From Collimonas sp. PA-H2 (GTDB lineage: Bacteria > Pseudomonadota > Gammaproteobacteria > Burkholderiales > Burkholderiaceae_D): DNA of 64,000 nt. The translations under genes were made by a program, and so were the position numbers. Positions 56,983 to 64,000 of this stretch are shown one piece after another; position 1 is the stretch's first letter; every line of letters begins with the position of its first letter. The notes under the pieces are model-generated. The model did no database searches, had not been told where the DNA came from, and was given only the letters and a program-made list of their open reading frames with translations. The stretch is taken from NCBI RefSeq assembly GCF_002564105.1, contig NZ_PDBX01000001.1:3100001-3164000 (forward strand). Direction: 5' to 3'.

Positions 56983-58785
56983 ATGTCCATGCGAACCCAA
57001 TACTGCGGCCTCACTACTGAGGTACTTCTCGGCCAAACCGTCAGCCTGTGCGGCTGGGTGCATCGTCGTCGCGATCATGGCGGCGTCATTTTCATCGACC
57101 TGCGCGACCGCGAAGGCCTGGTGCAGGTCGTGTGCGATCCGGACCGCGCCGAAGTATTCAAGAACGCAGAAGCGGTACGCAATGAATTCTGCCTGCGCAT
57201 CACCGGCGTGGTGCGCCTGCGCCCTGACGGCACCGGCAACAGCAACCTGAAGTCCGGCAAGATCGAAGTGCTGGCGCACGACCTGGAAGTGCTGAACCCA
57301 TCGATCACGCCGCCGTTCCAGCTGGATGACGACAACCTGTCGGAAACCACCCGCCTGACGCATCGCGTGCTGGACCTGCGCCGTCCGCAGATGCAAAACA
57401 ACCTGCGCCTGCGCTACAAGGTGACGATGGAAGTGCGCAAGTTCCTGGACGCCAACGGCTTCATCGATATCGAAACACCGATGCTGACCAAGTCGACCCC
57501 GGAAGGCGCGCGCGACTACCTGGTGCCGTCGCGTGTCAACGCCGGTCACTTCTTCGCACTGCCGCAATCGCCGCAATTGTTCAAGCAGCTGCTGATGGTG
57601 GCCAACTTCGACCGTTACTACCAGATCACCAAATGCTTCCGCGACGAAGACCTGCGCGCCGACCGCCAGCCGGAATTCACCCAGATCGACTGCGAAACTT
57701 CCTTCATGTCGGAACAGGAAATCCGCGACATGTTCGAAGGCATGATCCGCCTGGTGTTCAAGAACGCGCTGGACATCGACCTGCCTAACCCGTTCCCTGT
57801 GATGGACTTCGCTACCGCGATGGCGCTGTACGGTTCGGACAAGCCGGACATGCGCGTCAAGCTGGCCTTCACCGACCTCACCGCGGTCATGAAAGACGTC
57901 GACTTCAAGGTCTTCGCCGGCGCCGCCAACATGGACAACGGCCGCGTGGTCGGCTTGCGCGTACCTGGCGGCGCCGCCATGCCGCGTTCGGAAATCGATG
58001 CCTACACCCAGTTTGTCGCCATCTACGGCGCCAAGGGCTTGGCTTACATCAAGGTCAACGAAAAGGCCAGCGGCCGCGACGGTTTGCAATCGCCTATCGT
58101 CAAGAACCTGCACGATGCAGCGCTGGCGCAGATCCTGGAACAGACCGGCGCGCAAGACGGCGACCTGATTTTCTTCGGCGCCGACAAGGCCAAGGTCGTC
58201 AACGATGCCATCGGCGCCCTGCGCGTCAAGATCGGCCACAGCGAGTTCGGCAAGAAGGCTGGCTTGTTCGACGACACTTGGCGTCCGCTGTGGGTGGTTG
58301 ACTTCCCGATGTTCGAATACGATGAAGACGGCGACCGCTGGAACGCCTTGCATCATCCGTTCACATCGCCGAAAGACGGCCACGAAGATTTCATCGAGAC
58401 TGATCCAGGCAAGGCCATCGCCAAGGCCTACGACATGGTTCTCAACGGTTGGGAACTGGGCGGCGGTTCGATCCGTATCCACCGCGCGGAAGTACAGAGC
58501 AAGGTGTTCCGTGCTCTGAAGATCGACGCCGAAGAAGCGCAACTCAAGTTCGGCTTCCTGCTCGACGCCCTGCAATACGGCGCGCCTCCGCACGGCGGCC
58601 TGGCTTTCGGCCTGGATCGCATCGTCACCATGATGTGCGGCGCCGAGTCGATCCGCGACGTCATCGCCTTCCCGAAAACCCAGCGCGCGCAATGTCTGCT
58701 GACGCAGGCGCCGTCGGAAGTCGACGAAAAGCAATTGAAAGAATTGCATATCCGCCTGCGCATGCCGGAAGCGAAAGTCGTCTGA
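56983..58785 (+). CDS. aspS: Aspartate-tRNA ligase
   Basis: Charges tRNA-Asp (or also tRNA-Asn in organisms without AsnRS). It has 600 residues: an OB-fold anticodon domain (about 1-110), class II core with [18 protein letters not shown] (motif 2) and [13 protein letters not shown] (motif 3), and a GAD insert. Whether it is non-discriminating cannot be settled here. Confidence 0.97.
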   Translation: MSMRTQYCGLTTEVLLGQTVSLCGWVHRRRDHGGVIFIDLRDREGLVQVVCDPDRAEVFKNAEAVRNEFCLRITGVVRLRPDGTGNSNLKSGKIEVLAHDLEVLNPSITPPFQLDDDNLSETTRLTHRVLDLRRPQMQNNLRLRYKVTMEVRKFLDANGFIDIETPMLTKSTPEGARDYLVPSRVNAGHFFALPQSPQLFKQLLMVANFDRYYQITKCFRDEDLRADRQPEFTQIDCETSFMSEQEIRDMFEGMIRLVFKNALDIDLPNPFPVMDFATAMALYGSDKPDMRVKLAFTDLTAVMKDVDFKVFAGAANMDNGRVVGLRVPGGAAMPRSEIDAYTQFVAIYGAKGLAYIKVNEKASGRDGLQSPIVKNLHDAALAQILEQTGAQDGDLIFFGADKAKVVNDAIGALRVKIGHSEFGKKAGLFDDTWRPLWVVDFPMFEYDEDGDRWNALHHPFTSPKDGHEDFIETDPGKAIAKAYDMVLNGWELGGGSIRIHRAEVQSKVFRALKIDAEEAQLKFGFLLDALQYGAPPHGGLAFGLDRIVTMMCGAESIRDVIAFPKTQRAQCLLTQAPSEVDEKQLKELHIRLRMPEAKVV

Positions 58786-58818
58786 TTTTAGATAAAATTC
58801 AGATAAAAAGCAGCAATC

Positions 58819-58847
58819 AAAAAAGCGCGGTTTTCCGCGCTTTTTTT
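58819..58847 (+). terminator. Intrinsic terminator of aspS
   Basis: AAAAGCGCGG (58821-58830) pairs with CCGCGCTTTT (58835-58844) over a four-base loop, followed by more T residues to 58847. Lies 34 bp past the stop. Confidence 0.9.
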
Positions 58848-59028
58848 ACGCCCGTCGAAACCGGTTTATAGTAGTGCTTTGCGTAGTCGGGCTCAGTACG
58901 GCGCAATCTCGCCCGGCAAGCTAAGTACGGCTGCCCGCTCAGTTCCGGCCGCTGATGGTGTAGCATGGTTTACCTGATCTTGCGCTTGCCGGATTACGCT
59001 AACGCAACCTCATTTTTTGCTTATTTGC

Positions 59029-59496
59029 ATGTATAAAATTCCCGAATCGGTATTGGTGGTTATTTACACGGAAGACTTGCAGGTGTTGTTGATGGAGCGT
59101 GCCGATAAACCCGATTACTGGCAATCGGTGACCGGTTCCAAGGACTTTCCTGACGAAGCGCTGGAAGTAACGGCGATGCGTGAAGTGCAGGAGGAAACCG
59201 GCATCGTGGTCGCCGCCGAGGGCGGCAGCGTGCCGCCCTCCAATCTGAACGACTGGCGGGTGGCTAACGTCTACGAGATTTATCCGGTGTGGCGCCATCG
59301 CTATGCACCGGGGATTACAAAGAACACCGAGCACGTGTTCGGCCTGCTGGTGCCGGCCGGCGTCCCGGTCACGCTGGCGCCGCGCGAGCATTTGCAATAC
59401 AAGTGGCTGCCTTACCGCGAGGCTGCCGATGCCTGCTTTTCGCCGTCGAATGCCGAGGCGATCCTGCAGTTGCCGCATCACTTTAAACGACAGTAA
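59029..59496 (+). CDS. nudB: Dihydroneopterin triphosphate diphosphatase
   Basis: A Nudix hydrolase, 155 residues, that removes pyrophosphate in folate synthesis. The Nudix box is GSKDFPDEALEVTAMREVQ then EETG. The frame is open a little upstream, but MYKIPESVLVVI is the conserved start. Lies 13 bp before the EEP gene. Confidence 0.93.
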   Translation: MYKIPESVLVVIYTEDLQVLLMERADKPDYWQSVTGSKDFPDEALEVTAMREVQEETGIVVAAEGGSVPPSNLNDWRVANVYEIYPVWRHRYAPGITKNTEHVFGLLVPAGVPVTLAPREHLQYKWLPYREAADACFSPSNAEAILQLPHHFKRQ

Positions 59497-59508
59497 GCCG
59501 TACCCTCC

Positions 59509-60315
59509 ATGAAACTGCGCATTGCCACCTACAACATACACAAGGGCGTTTCCTCGCTCGGCAGCCGGCCGCGCGTGCATGCCCTGAAGCAGGCGCTGGC
59601 GCGGATGCAGGCGGACGTCTTCTTCCTGCAGGAAGTGCAGGGGCGGCACGACTTGCTGGCGGCGCGCCACGCGGCGCATTGGCCGGACCAGCCGCAGCAC
59701 GATTTCCTGGCCGGCGATTCGCATCATGCAGCCTACGGCATGAACGCCGTCTACGACCATGGCCACCATGGCAACGCCTTGCTGAGCCGCTTCGAAATCG
59801 CCTCGCAAAGCAACCAGGATGTGTCCGACCATGCTTACGAGGCGCGCGGCATCCTGCACTGCGTCCTGAAAACCCCGACCGCCGATGTTCACTGCTATGT
59901 GGTGCATCTGGGCTTGTTCGGCGGCGGCCGCCGCCGCCAGACCGCGGCCCTGATCGAAGCGGTGCGCAGCTCTTCGCCGCCGGATGCGCCGCTGATCATC
60001 GCCGGCGATTTCAACGACTGGGGCAATCGCCTGAGCGATTTCCTCAGGGTGCGGCTGGATGTGGCCGAGATATTCGACGAACGCATCGCCAGCACCGGCA
60101 TGATGCAAGGCGTCGGTTCCTACCTGCAGCAGTTGATAGGGCGTACGCCCAAGCTGAAGCCGGCGCGCACTTTTCCCGCCGCCTTTCCCTGGCTGCGCCT
60201 GGACCGGATTTATCTGCGTGGCTTTACGGTAGAATCAGCGGAAGTCCTGCATGGCGCGGAATGGGCAAAATTGTCGGATCATGCGCCTATCGTGGCTACC
60301 CTCAGATTGCAATAA
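59509..60315 (+). CDS. Endonuclease/exonuclease/phosphatase-family protein
   Basis: A protein of 268 residues with EEP-fold motifs: ATYNIHKG at the start, FLQEVQG (metal Glu), IIAGDFNDW and LSDHAPIVA at the end. It is next to clsB as in E. coli ybhP-ybhO, suggesting a lipid-linked phosphodiesterase role, but this is inference. Confidence 0.9.
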   Translation: MKLRIATYNIHKGVSSLGSRPRVHALKQALARMQADVFFLQEVQGRHDLLAARHAAHWPDQPQHDFLAGDSHHAAYGMNAVYDHGHHGNALLSRFEIASQSNQDVSDHAYEARGILHCVLKTPTADVHCYVVHLGLFGGGRRRQTAALIEAVRSSSPPDAPLIIAGDFNDWGNRLSDFLRVRLDVAEIFDERIASTGMMQGVGSYLQQLIGRTPKLKPARTFPAAFPWLRLDRIYLRGFTVESAEVLHGAEWAKLSDHAPIVATLRLQ

Positions 60316-60409
60316 AAGCGGCTGGCGGCGCCAGCTTCAACCATGATTTCAGAAAGACCGTCAGGATGCCGTTTCTCCTCTTGTCCGTTTTGTCTGCTTT
60401 GTTCAGTAC

Positions 60410-61573
60410 ATGCGCGCGGTAAGCTTTAGCGCAGACAACCACATCACGCTGTTGCACAACGGCGCTGCCTTTTTTCCGGCGTTGATTGCCGCCATCGATG
60501 CCGCCCGTGCCGAAATCTACCTGGAAACCTATATCTTCGCCGCCGACGCCACCGCGTCCTCGGTGCAGCAGGCCTTGACGCGCGCGGCGCAGCGCGGCGT
60601 CACCGTGCGCGTGATCGCCGACTGGCTCGGCAGCGGCCACCGGCGCTCGCTCTCGCTGCAACAGGAGTTCGAGGCCGGCGGCGTCATGTATCGCGCTTTC
60701 AATCCCTGGTTCCAGCGCGGCGTGGCAAGAATGCATCGGAAGATGTGCGTGGTCGATCGCGATATCAGCTTTATTGGCGGCTTGAACATCATCGACGACA
60801 TGGTTTCCGACGACGATTTGCGCCTGCCCTTGTCGGCGCCGCGCTGGGATTTCGCGGTGAGCATCAGCGGCCCGCTGGTGGTCACCATCCATCTCGAACT
60901 GGAAGCGCAATGGATGCGGCTGGGCGAAATGAAACTGCTGGCGCGCTTGCAGCAGTTCAAGCGCAGCCGTGCGCGCCGCCCGGGCAGCGCGCACGGACCG
61001 GCGCTGGCCGGCCTGGTGCTGCGCGATAACCTGCGCAACCGCCGCACCATCCAGCGCGCCTACCTGCAGGCGCTGGGACATGCGCGCCAGAGCGCCTTGC
61101 TGACCAGCCCATATTTCGCGCCAGGCAGGAAATTGCGGCGCGGCCTGGAGGAGGCAGCACGGCGCGGCGTCCAGGTCACCTTGCTGCTGGGAGTCGGCCA
61201 TTATCGCCTGCAGGACGCGGTCAGCCAGTCCTACTATCCGAAACTGATGAAGGCAGGGGTCAGGATTGTCGAGTATCGCAAAACGACCTTGCACGCCAAA
61301 GTTGCTGTCATCGACGACGATTGGGCCACGGTCGGCTCTAGCAATTTCGACGGCTTGAGCCTGCTGGTGAACCAGGAGGCCAACGTAGTGATCAGGGATG
61401 CCGATTTTTCGCGCGCGCTGCGGCGGCAGATAGAAATCGGCATTGCCGACGGCGATGCCGTTGCGGCCGACGCCTTTGACAATCTGTCGTGGCAGGCGCG
61501 CGCCTGGCACGGCGTGGCGTTTTTCCTGTATCGCTTGCTGATGCGGGTGATCGCCACCGGCAACCGCGAATAA
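60410..61573 (+). CDS. clsB: Cardiolipin synthase B
   Basis: A protein of 387 residues of the phospholipase D superfamily. It has two HKD motifs, HRKMCVVDRD (about 105) and HAKVAVIDDD (about 295). It transfers phosphatidyl groups to make cardiolipin. No N-terminal membrane anchor was seen, as in ClsB. Confidence 0.94.
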   Translation: MRAVSFSADNHITLLHNGAAFFPALIAAIDAARAEIYLETYIFAADATASSVQQALTRAAQRGVTVRVIADWLGSGHRRSLSLQQEFEAGGVMYRAFNPWFQRGVARMHRKMCVVDRDISFIGGLNIIDDMVSDDDLRLPLSAPRWDFAVSISGPLVVTIHLELEAQWMRLGEMKLLARLQQFKRSRARRPGSAHGPALAGLVLRDNLRNRRTIQRAYLQALGHARQSALLTSPYFAPGRKLRRGLEEAARRGVQVTLLLGVGHYRLQDAVSQSYYPKLMKAGVRIVEYRKTTLHAKVAVIDDDWATVGSSNFDGLSLLVNQEANVVIRDADFSRALRRQIEIGIADGDAVAADAFDNLSWQARAWHGVAFFLYRLLMRVIATGNRE

Positions 61574-61612
61574 AGGCTGCTTGAGTGGGCCGGATAATAC
61601 AGGGGAAATGAA

Positions 61613-61643
61613 ACGGGCCGCGGCATCATCTGCAGCGGCCCGT
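61613..61643. terminator. Hairpin between convergent clsB and anti-sigma genes
   Basis: ACGGGCCGC (61613-61621) pairs with GCGGCCCGT (61635-61643) between two convergent genes; no long T-run on either side. It could act as a weak two-way terminator. Confidence 0.45.
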
Positions 61644-61664
61644 ATCGGCAGCAACCGTCAGCGG

Positions 61665-62387
61665 CTAGATTTGCACCCAGGCGCCCTTGAAGACGATAGG
61701 TCCGGTCGGGCCGTCAGGATTCGGCGATCCACCCTTCGGTTCCAGCGTCACCGCCAGCAGCGGTATCGACTGCGGCGTAGCGTTGGCCGGCAAGGCCAGG
61801 CTGACGCTGCCGTCGGCGGCCAGCAGGCCGAGCGAACGTGGCGGGCCTTCTTTCGGCACGGCCCACAGTTCCAGGCTCTTGTCGGCGGCGATCGTTTGCG
61901 GCGCCACCAGCTTGACGGTCAGGCGGCCGCCAGGCGCATCGCCGGTCACTACGGCAATCGGCTGCGCCTGATCGTTGCTCAGCATGGCGATATACGAGCT
62001 TGCCGCAGGCGCTGGCAGCGGCTGCAATTGCCTGGTCAATAGCAGCGAGGTCAGAATCAGGGCGGCGGTGGTCGAGAACATGCCCAGTCCGCGCCAGAAG
62101 CTGATGTCTTCGCGCAGCTCGAACCAGAAGGGGCGTTTGTGTTGCTGCTTGGTGGACAGGCCCAGTTTGGCTTCGATGGCGGGCCAGGTTGCTGCCGACG
62201 GCGGCACTGCCGGCGCCAGCTCGGCCATCGGATGCAGCCGGTCCTGCCATTCGGCTACCGCCAGGCGCAGCACATCGTGGCGCCGCAGCAGACTCTCGAA
62301 ACGGCGCCGTGCGCCGCCCTTGAGCGTACCCAATACATATTCGGCCGCCAGCTTGTCTACCAGGGCAGGGTTGGTCTGGATGTCCAT
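61665..62387 (-). CDS. Anti-sigma-K factor RskA-like protein
   Basis: A protein of 240 residues with an N-terminal zinc-free anti-sigma domain (about 1-85; LAAEYVLGTLKGGARRRFE), one membrane segment (about 105-125) and the periplasmic RskA C-terminal domain (about 130-240). It holds the ECF sigma factor inactive. Start overlaps the sigma stop (TGATG), so the two are coupled. Confidence 0.92.
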   Translation of the reverse strand: MDIQTNPALVDKLAAEYVLGTLKGGARRRFESLLRRHDVLRLAVAEWQDRLHPMAELAPAVPPSAATWPAIEAKLGLSTKQQHKRPFWFELREDISFWRGLGMFSTTAALILTSLLLTRQLQPLPAPAASSYIAMLSNDQAQPIAVVTGDAPGGRLTVKLVAPQTIAADKSLELWAVPKEGPPRSLGLLAADGSVSLALPANATPQSIPLLAVTLEPKGGSPNPDGPTGPIVFKGAWVQI

Positions 62388-62971
62388 CAGGCGCTCCCCA
62401 GCGTGCCGAGGCAGGCTTTGAGGCGCTCCAGGCCGCGCCGTATCCACGTCTTGATGGTGCCTATCGGCAGTTGCATCTGCTCTGCGACTTCGCTATGCGA
62501 CAGGTCATGATAGAAGGACAGGGCAATGGCCTGTCGATGCAATCCCTCCAGGCGCCCCATGCATGTCGCCAGCGCCTTTGCATCGTCGGTGAGCTGCAGC
62601 GCTTCTATCGGTGTCGGATCGGCGCTTTCCATTGCGTTCATGACTTCCTTGTCAAATGTATCGGCATCGATCTCGACGGCGCTGTCGGTGCGGCGCAGGA
62701 AGTCGAAGGCCTTGTTGCGCACGATAGTGGTCATCCAGGTCATCGGCGCCGCCAGGCTGGCCTGGTAGCTGTCGGCGTTGTTCCAGATGTTGATGAAGCT
62801 TTCCTGCAGCACCTCTTCCGCCCATTCGCGCTTAACTAGTATACGCAGCGCGAAGCCAAACAGTTTCGGAGAAGTCGCGTCATACAGAGCGCGGAAAGCG
62901 GCGGCGTCCTTGCGCACGACGGCTGCAAGCCAGATTTTCAATTGTTCCGGTTGCAGGTCGGTAGCAGGCAA
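62387..62971 (-). CDS. ECF RNA polymerase sigma factor (SigK-like)
   Basis: A protein of 194 residues: sigma region 2 (about 25-95; YDATSPKLFGFALRIL, then NIWNNADSYQ) and region 4 (about 130-185; AIALSFYHDLSHSEVAEQM). It works with the RskA-like anti-sigma encoded directly downstream; the target promoters are unknown. Starts at 62971. Confidence 0.94.
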   Translation of the reverse strand: MPATDLQPEQLKIWLAAVVRKDAAAFRALYDATSPKLFGFALRILVKREWAEEVLQESFINIWNNADSYQASLAAPMTWMTTIVRNKAFDFLRRTDSAVEIDADTFDKEVMNAMESADPTPIEALQLTDDAKALATCMGRLEGLHRQAIALSFYHDLSHSEVAEQMQLPIGTIKTWIRRGLERLKACLGTLGSA

Positions 62972-63138
62972 TTCGGCTTCCTTTTGATGTGGACTGCGTT
63001 CGCATTACTGGCGAGGCCTGATTTTGTTGTTGCGTAACCAAGCATCGCTATCTGCAGATTAGCGCATGGGAACTTGTGGCGCAACCGGCAAGCGGCGATC
63101 GCATTCCTTCTTGCTCAATTGGTTTAGGCGGCGACCGT

Positions 63139-63166
63139 AAAAAAGCCCGCTGTCTGGAAGCGGGCT
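63139..63166 (-). terminator. Intrinsic terminator of mscL
   Basis: AGCCCGC (63144-63150) pairs with GCGGGCT (63160-63166); on the minus strand it is followed by TTTTTT. It lies about 40 bp past the mscL stop. Confidence 0.85.
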
Positions 63167-63202
63167 GTTGGCTGAGGCTGTGCTGCTTGCTGCAGGGCGG
63201 GG

Positions 63203-63613
63203 CTATTTTTTCAGGGAATCGCGGATCTCGCGCAGCAGCACGGTATTTTCGGGGTCGGCCGCCGGTGCGGGCGGTGCTTCACCGCGCAGCTTGTTGATGA
63301 TGCGCACCATCTGGAAAATCACGAAGGCCAGGATGACGAAATTCAGCGCGATAGTGAGGAAGTTGCCATAGGCCAGCACGGCGCCGGCCTTTTTCGCTTC
63401 GGCCAGGGTCAGGCCGGCCGCCTGGCCATTCAGCGGAAAGTAGTGGTTGGCGAAGTCGAGGCCGCCGAAAATCTTGCCGACCACCGGCATGATGATGTCC
63501 TGCACCAATGAATCGACGATCTTGCCGAAGGCGCCGCCGATGATGACGCCGACCGCCAGATCCATCACATTGCCTTTGAGTGCAAAGGTCTTGAATTCTT
63601 GCATCATGCTCAT
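63203..63613 (-). CDS. mscL: Large-conductance mechanosensitive channel
   Basis: A protein of 136 residues, the E. coli length. It has the MscL start [21 protein letters not shown] with TM1 (about 15-45), a periplasmic loop, TM2 (about 75-100), and a charged C-terminal helix. GGAGAG lies upstream of ATG 63613. Confidence 0.97.
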   Translation of the reverse strand: MSMMQEFKTFALKGNVMDLAVGVIIGGAFGKIVDSLVQDIIMPVVGKIFGGLDFANHYFPLNGQAAGLTLAEAKKAGAVLAYGNFLTIALNFVILAFVIFQMVRIINKLRGEAPPAPAADPENTVLLREIRDSLKK

Positions 63614-63832
63614 ATCGCTTACTCTCCATACTAATGTTGACAGTCGGGAAGATACTGCGATCGCGACCGGATTAAAAGGACAAAATTGTCAATTCTTGTT
63701 ATTTTCCACCATCTTTTCCCGATCGTTTAGACTTGCTGCGGTGCAAGAATGAGGCTCTGACGGGAATTGTGCCAGATTTAACGGCAGATTCCACACAATT
63801 AGCTGATTTTGTACTTGACTGTACGTATTTCC

Positions 63833-63861
63833 TTTAAAACAGTCTCCGGCTTCGATATAAT
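63833..63861 (+). promoter_or_regulatory. Probable promoter of the cytochrome bc1 genes
   Basis: TTTAAA (63833-63838) and a perfect TATAAT (63856-63861) are 17 bp apart, 55 bp before the petA ATG. This is the best sigma-70-like promoter in the window. The remaining 303-bp gap (63614-63916) shows no gene. Confidence 0.6.
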
Positions 63862-63916
63862 CTAGGGTTGCTAGAAGTTCCGTGCAATTTTCGTATTTTG
63901 ACTGATTGGGGTTGGT

Positions 63917-64000
63917 ATGAGTATCGAAAAGCAGGTCGATTCCGGTCGGCGTGGTTTGCTCGTCGCTACATGCGCGGCGGGTGGCGTGGCCGGTCTGGCC
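63917..64000 (+). CDS. petA: Ubiquinol-cytochrome c reductase Rieske iron-sulfur subunit, N-terminal part
   Basis: The first 28 codons only (the gene runs off the window). MSIEKQVDSGRRGLLVAT, then a Gly/Ala-rich stretch, is the typical twin-arginine membrane anchor of the betaproteobacterial Rieske protein of complex III. petB and petC are expected next. Confidence 0.85.
   Translation, partial: MSIEKQVDSGRRGLLVATCAAGGVAGLA

Noticed and set aside
56794..58749. A 651-codon open frame antisense to aspS
   Set aside because: Shadow frame; aspS is certain and the antisense product has no family features.

Overview
The window looks like a housekeeping-rich stretch of a betaproteobacterial chromosome, most probably Oxalobacteraceae (Collimonas/Herbaspirillum-like). 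Three signs support this: the block mutM-TPR-lolB-ispE-tRNA-Gln-prs-rplY-pth-ychF, the ptsN-hprK-rapZ cluster, and a ubiE-tim44-ubiJ-ubiB block preceded elsewhere by a HIT/DUF971 pair. The genus is inferred from gene content and style, not proven. No integrase, transposase, prophage or CRISPR array was seen.

Layout. 1-9 kb: a YdeP-type molybdopterin oxidoreductase (cut by the left edge) diverges from an IorA/IorB-type molybdenum hydroxylase with its own c-type cytochrome. A LysR regulator and a large TonB-dependent receptor follow on the minus strand. 9.2-17.4 kb: a CzcE-like metal-binding lipoprotein, then the minus-strand housekeeping run ychF, pth, rplY, prs, tRNA-Gln, ispE, lolB and a TPR lipoprotein. 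17.7-21.6 kb: mutM and mutY, the two 8-oxoguanine repair glycosylases, with a dynamin-like GTPase gene between them. 21.9-25.2 kb: a LON-domain protein, rapZ, hprK and ptsN. 25.5-30.6 kb: pagP, queF, ilvA, a YqaA membrane protein, an unrecognised possible double hot-dog protein and two very small genes. 30.9-35.8 kb: a 1338-residue FAD/Fe-S oxidoreductase fusion, a HIT protein and a DUF971 protein. 35.9-46.9 kb: a complete 2-aminoethylphosphonate (AEP) island with ABC importer, GntR regulator, PhnW, PhnY (aldehyde dehydrogenase), PhnA, a PhnZ-like HD oxygenase and a PbfD-like FAD oxidoreductase. 47.1-51.7 kb: ubiE, a Tim44-like gene, ubiJ, ubiB and a TPMT-like methyltransferase. 51.8-55.7 kb: a potABCD polyamine importer. 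55.8-61.6 kb: FmdB and DUF502 proteins, aspS, nudB, an EEP phosphatase and clsB. 61.7-64 kb: an RskA-type anti-sigma and ECF sigma pair, mscL, and the start of petA (Rieske protein).

How the parts work together. The AEP island takes the phosphonate up and converts it through phosphonoacetaldehyde and phosphonoacetate to acetate and phosphate. Two extra enzymes probably widen the substrate range to hydroxylated and N-methylated AEP. The island sits between DUF971 and ubiE, which are neighbours in many betaproteobacteria, so it looks like an insertion into that block. Three copies of a dispersed palindromic repeat (near 21.7, 35.85 and 45.4 kb) and a 232-bp nested palindrome at 11.7-11.9 kb are the most striking non-coding structures. 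An intrinsic terminator abutting the ubiJ start codon suggests attenuation inside the ubiquinone operon. I found no wholly new system. The best leads are the island boundaries, the small genes near 30.5 kb, the unrecognised gene at 29.5 kb and the dynamin gene between two DNA-repair genes.
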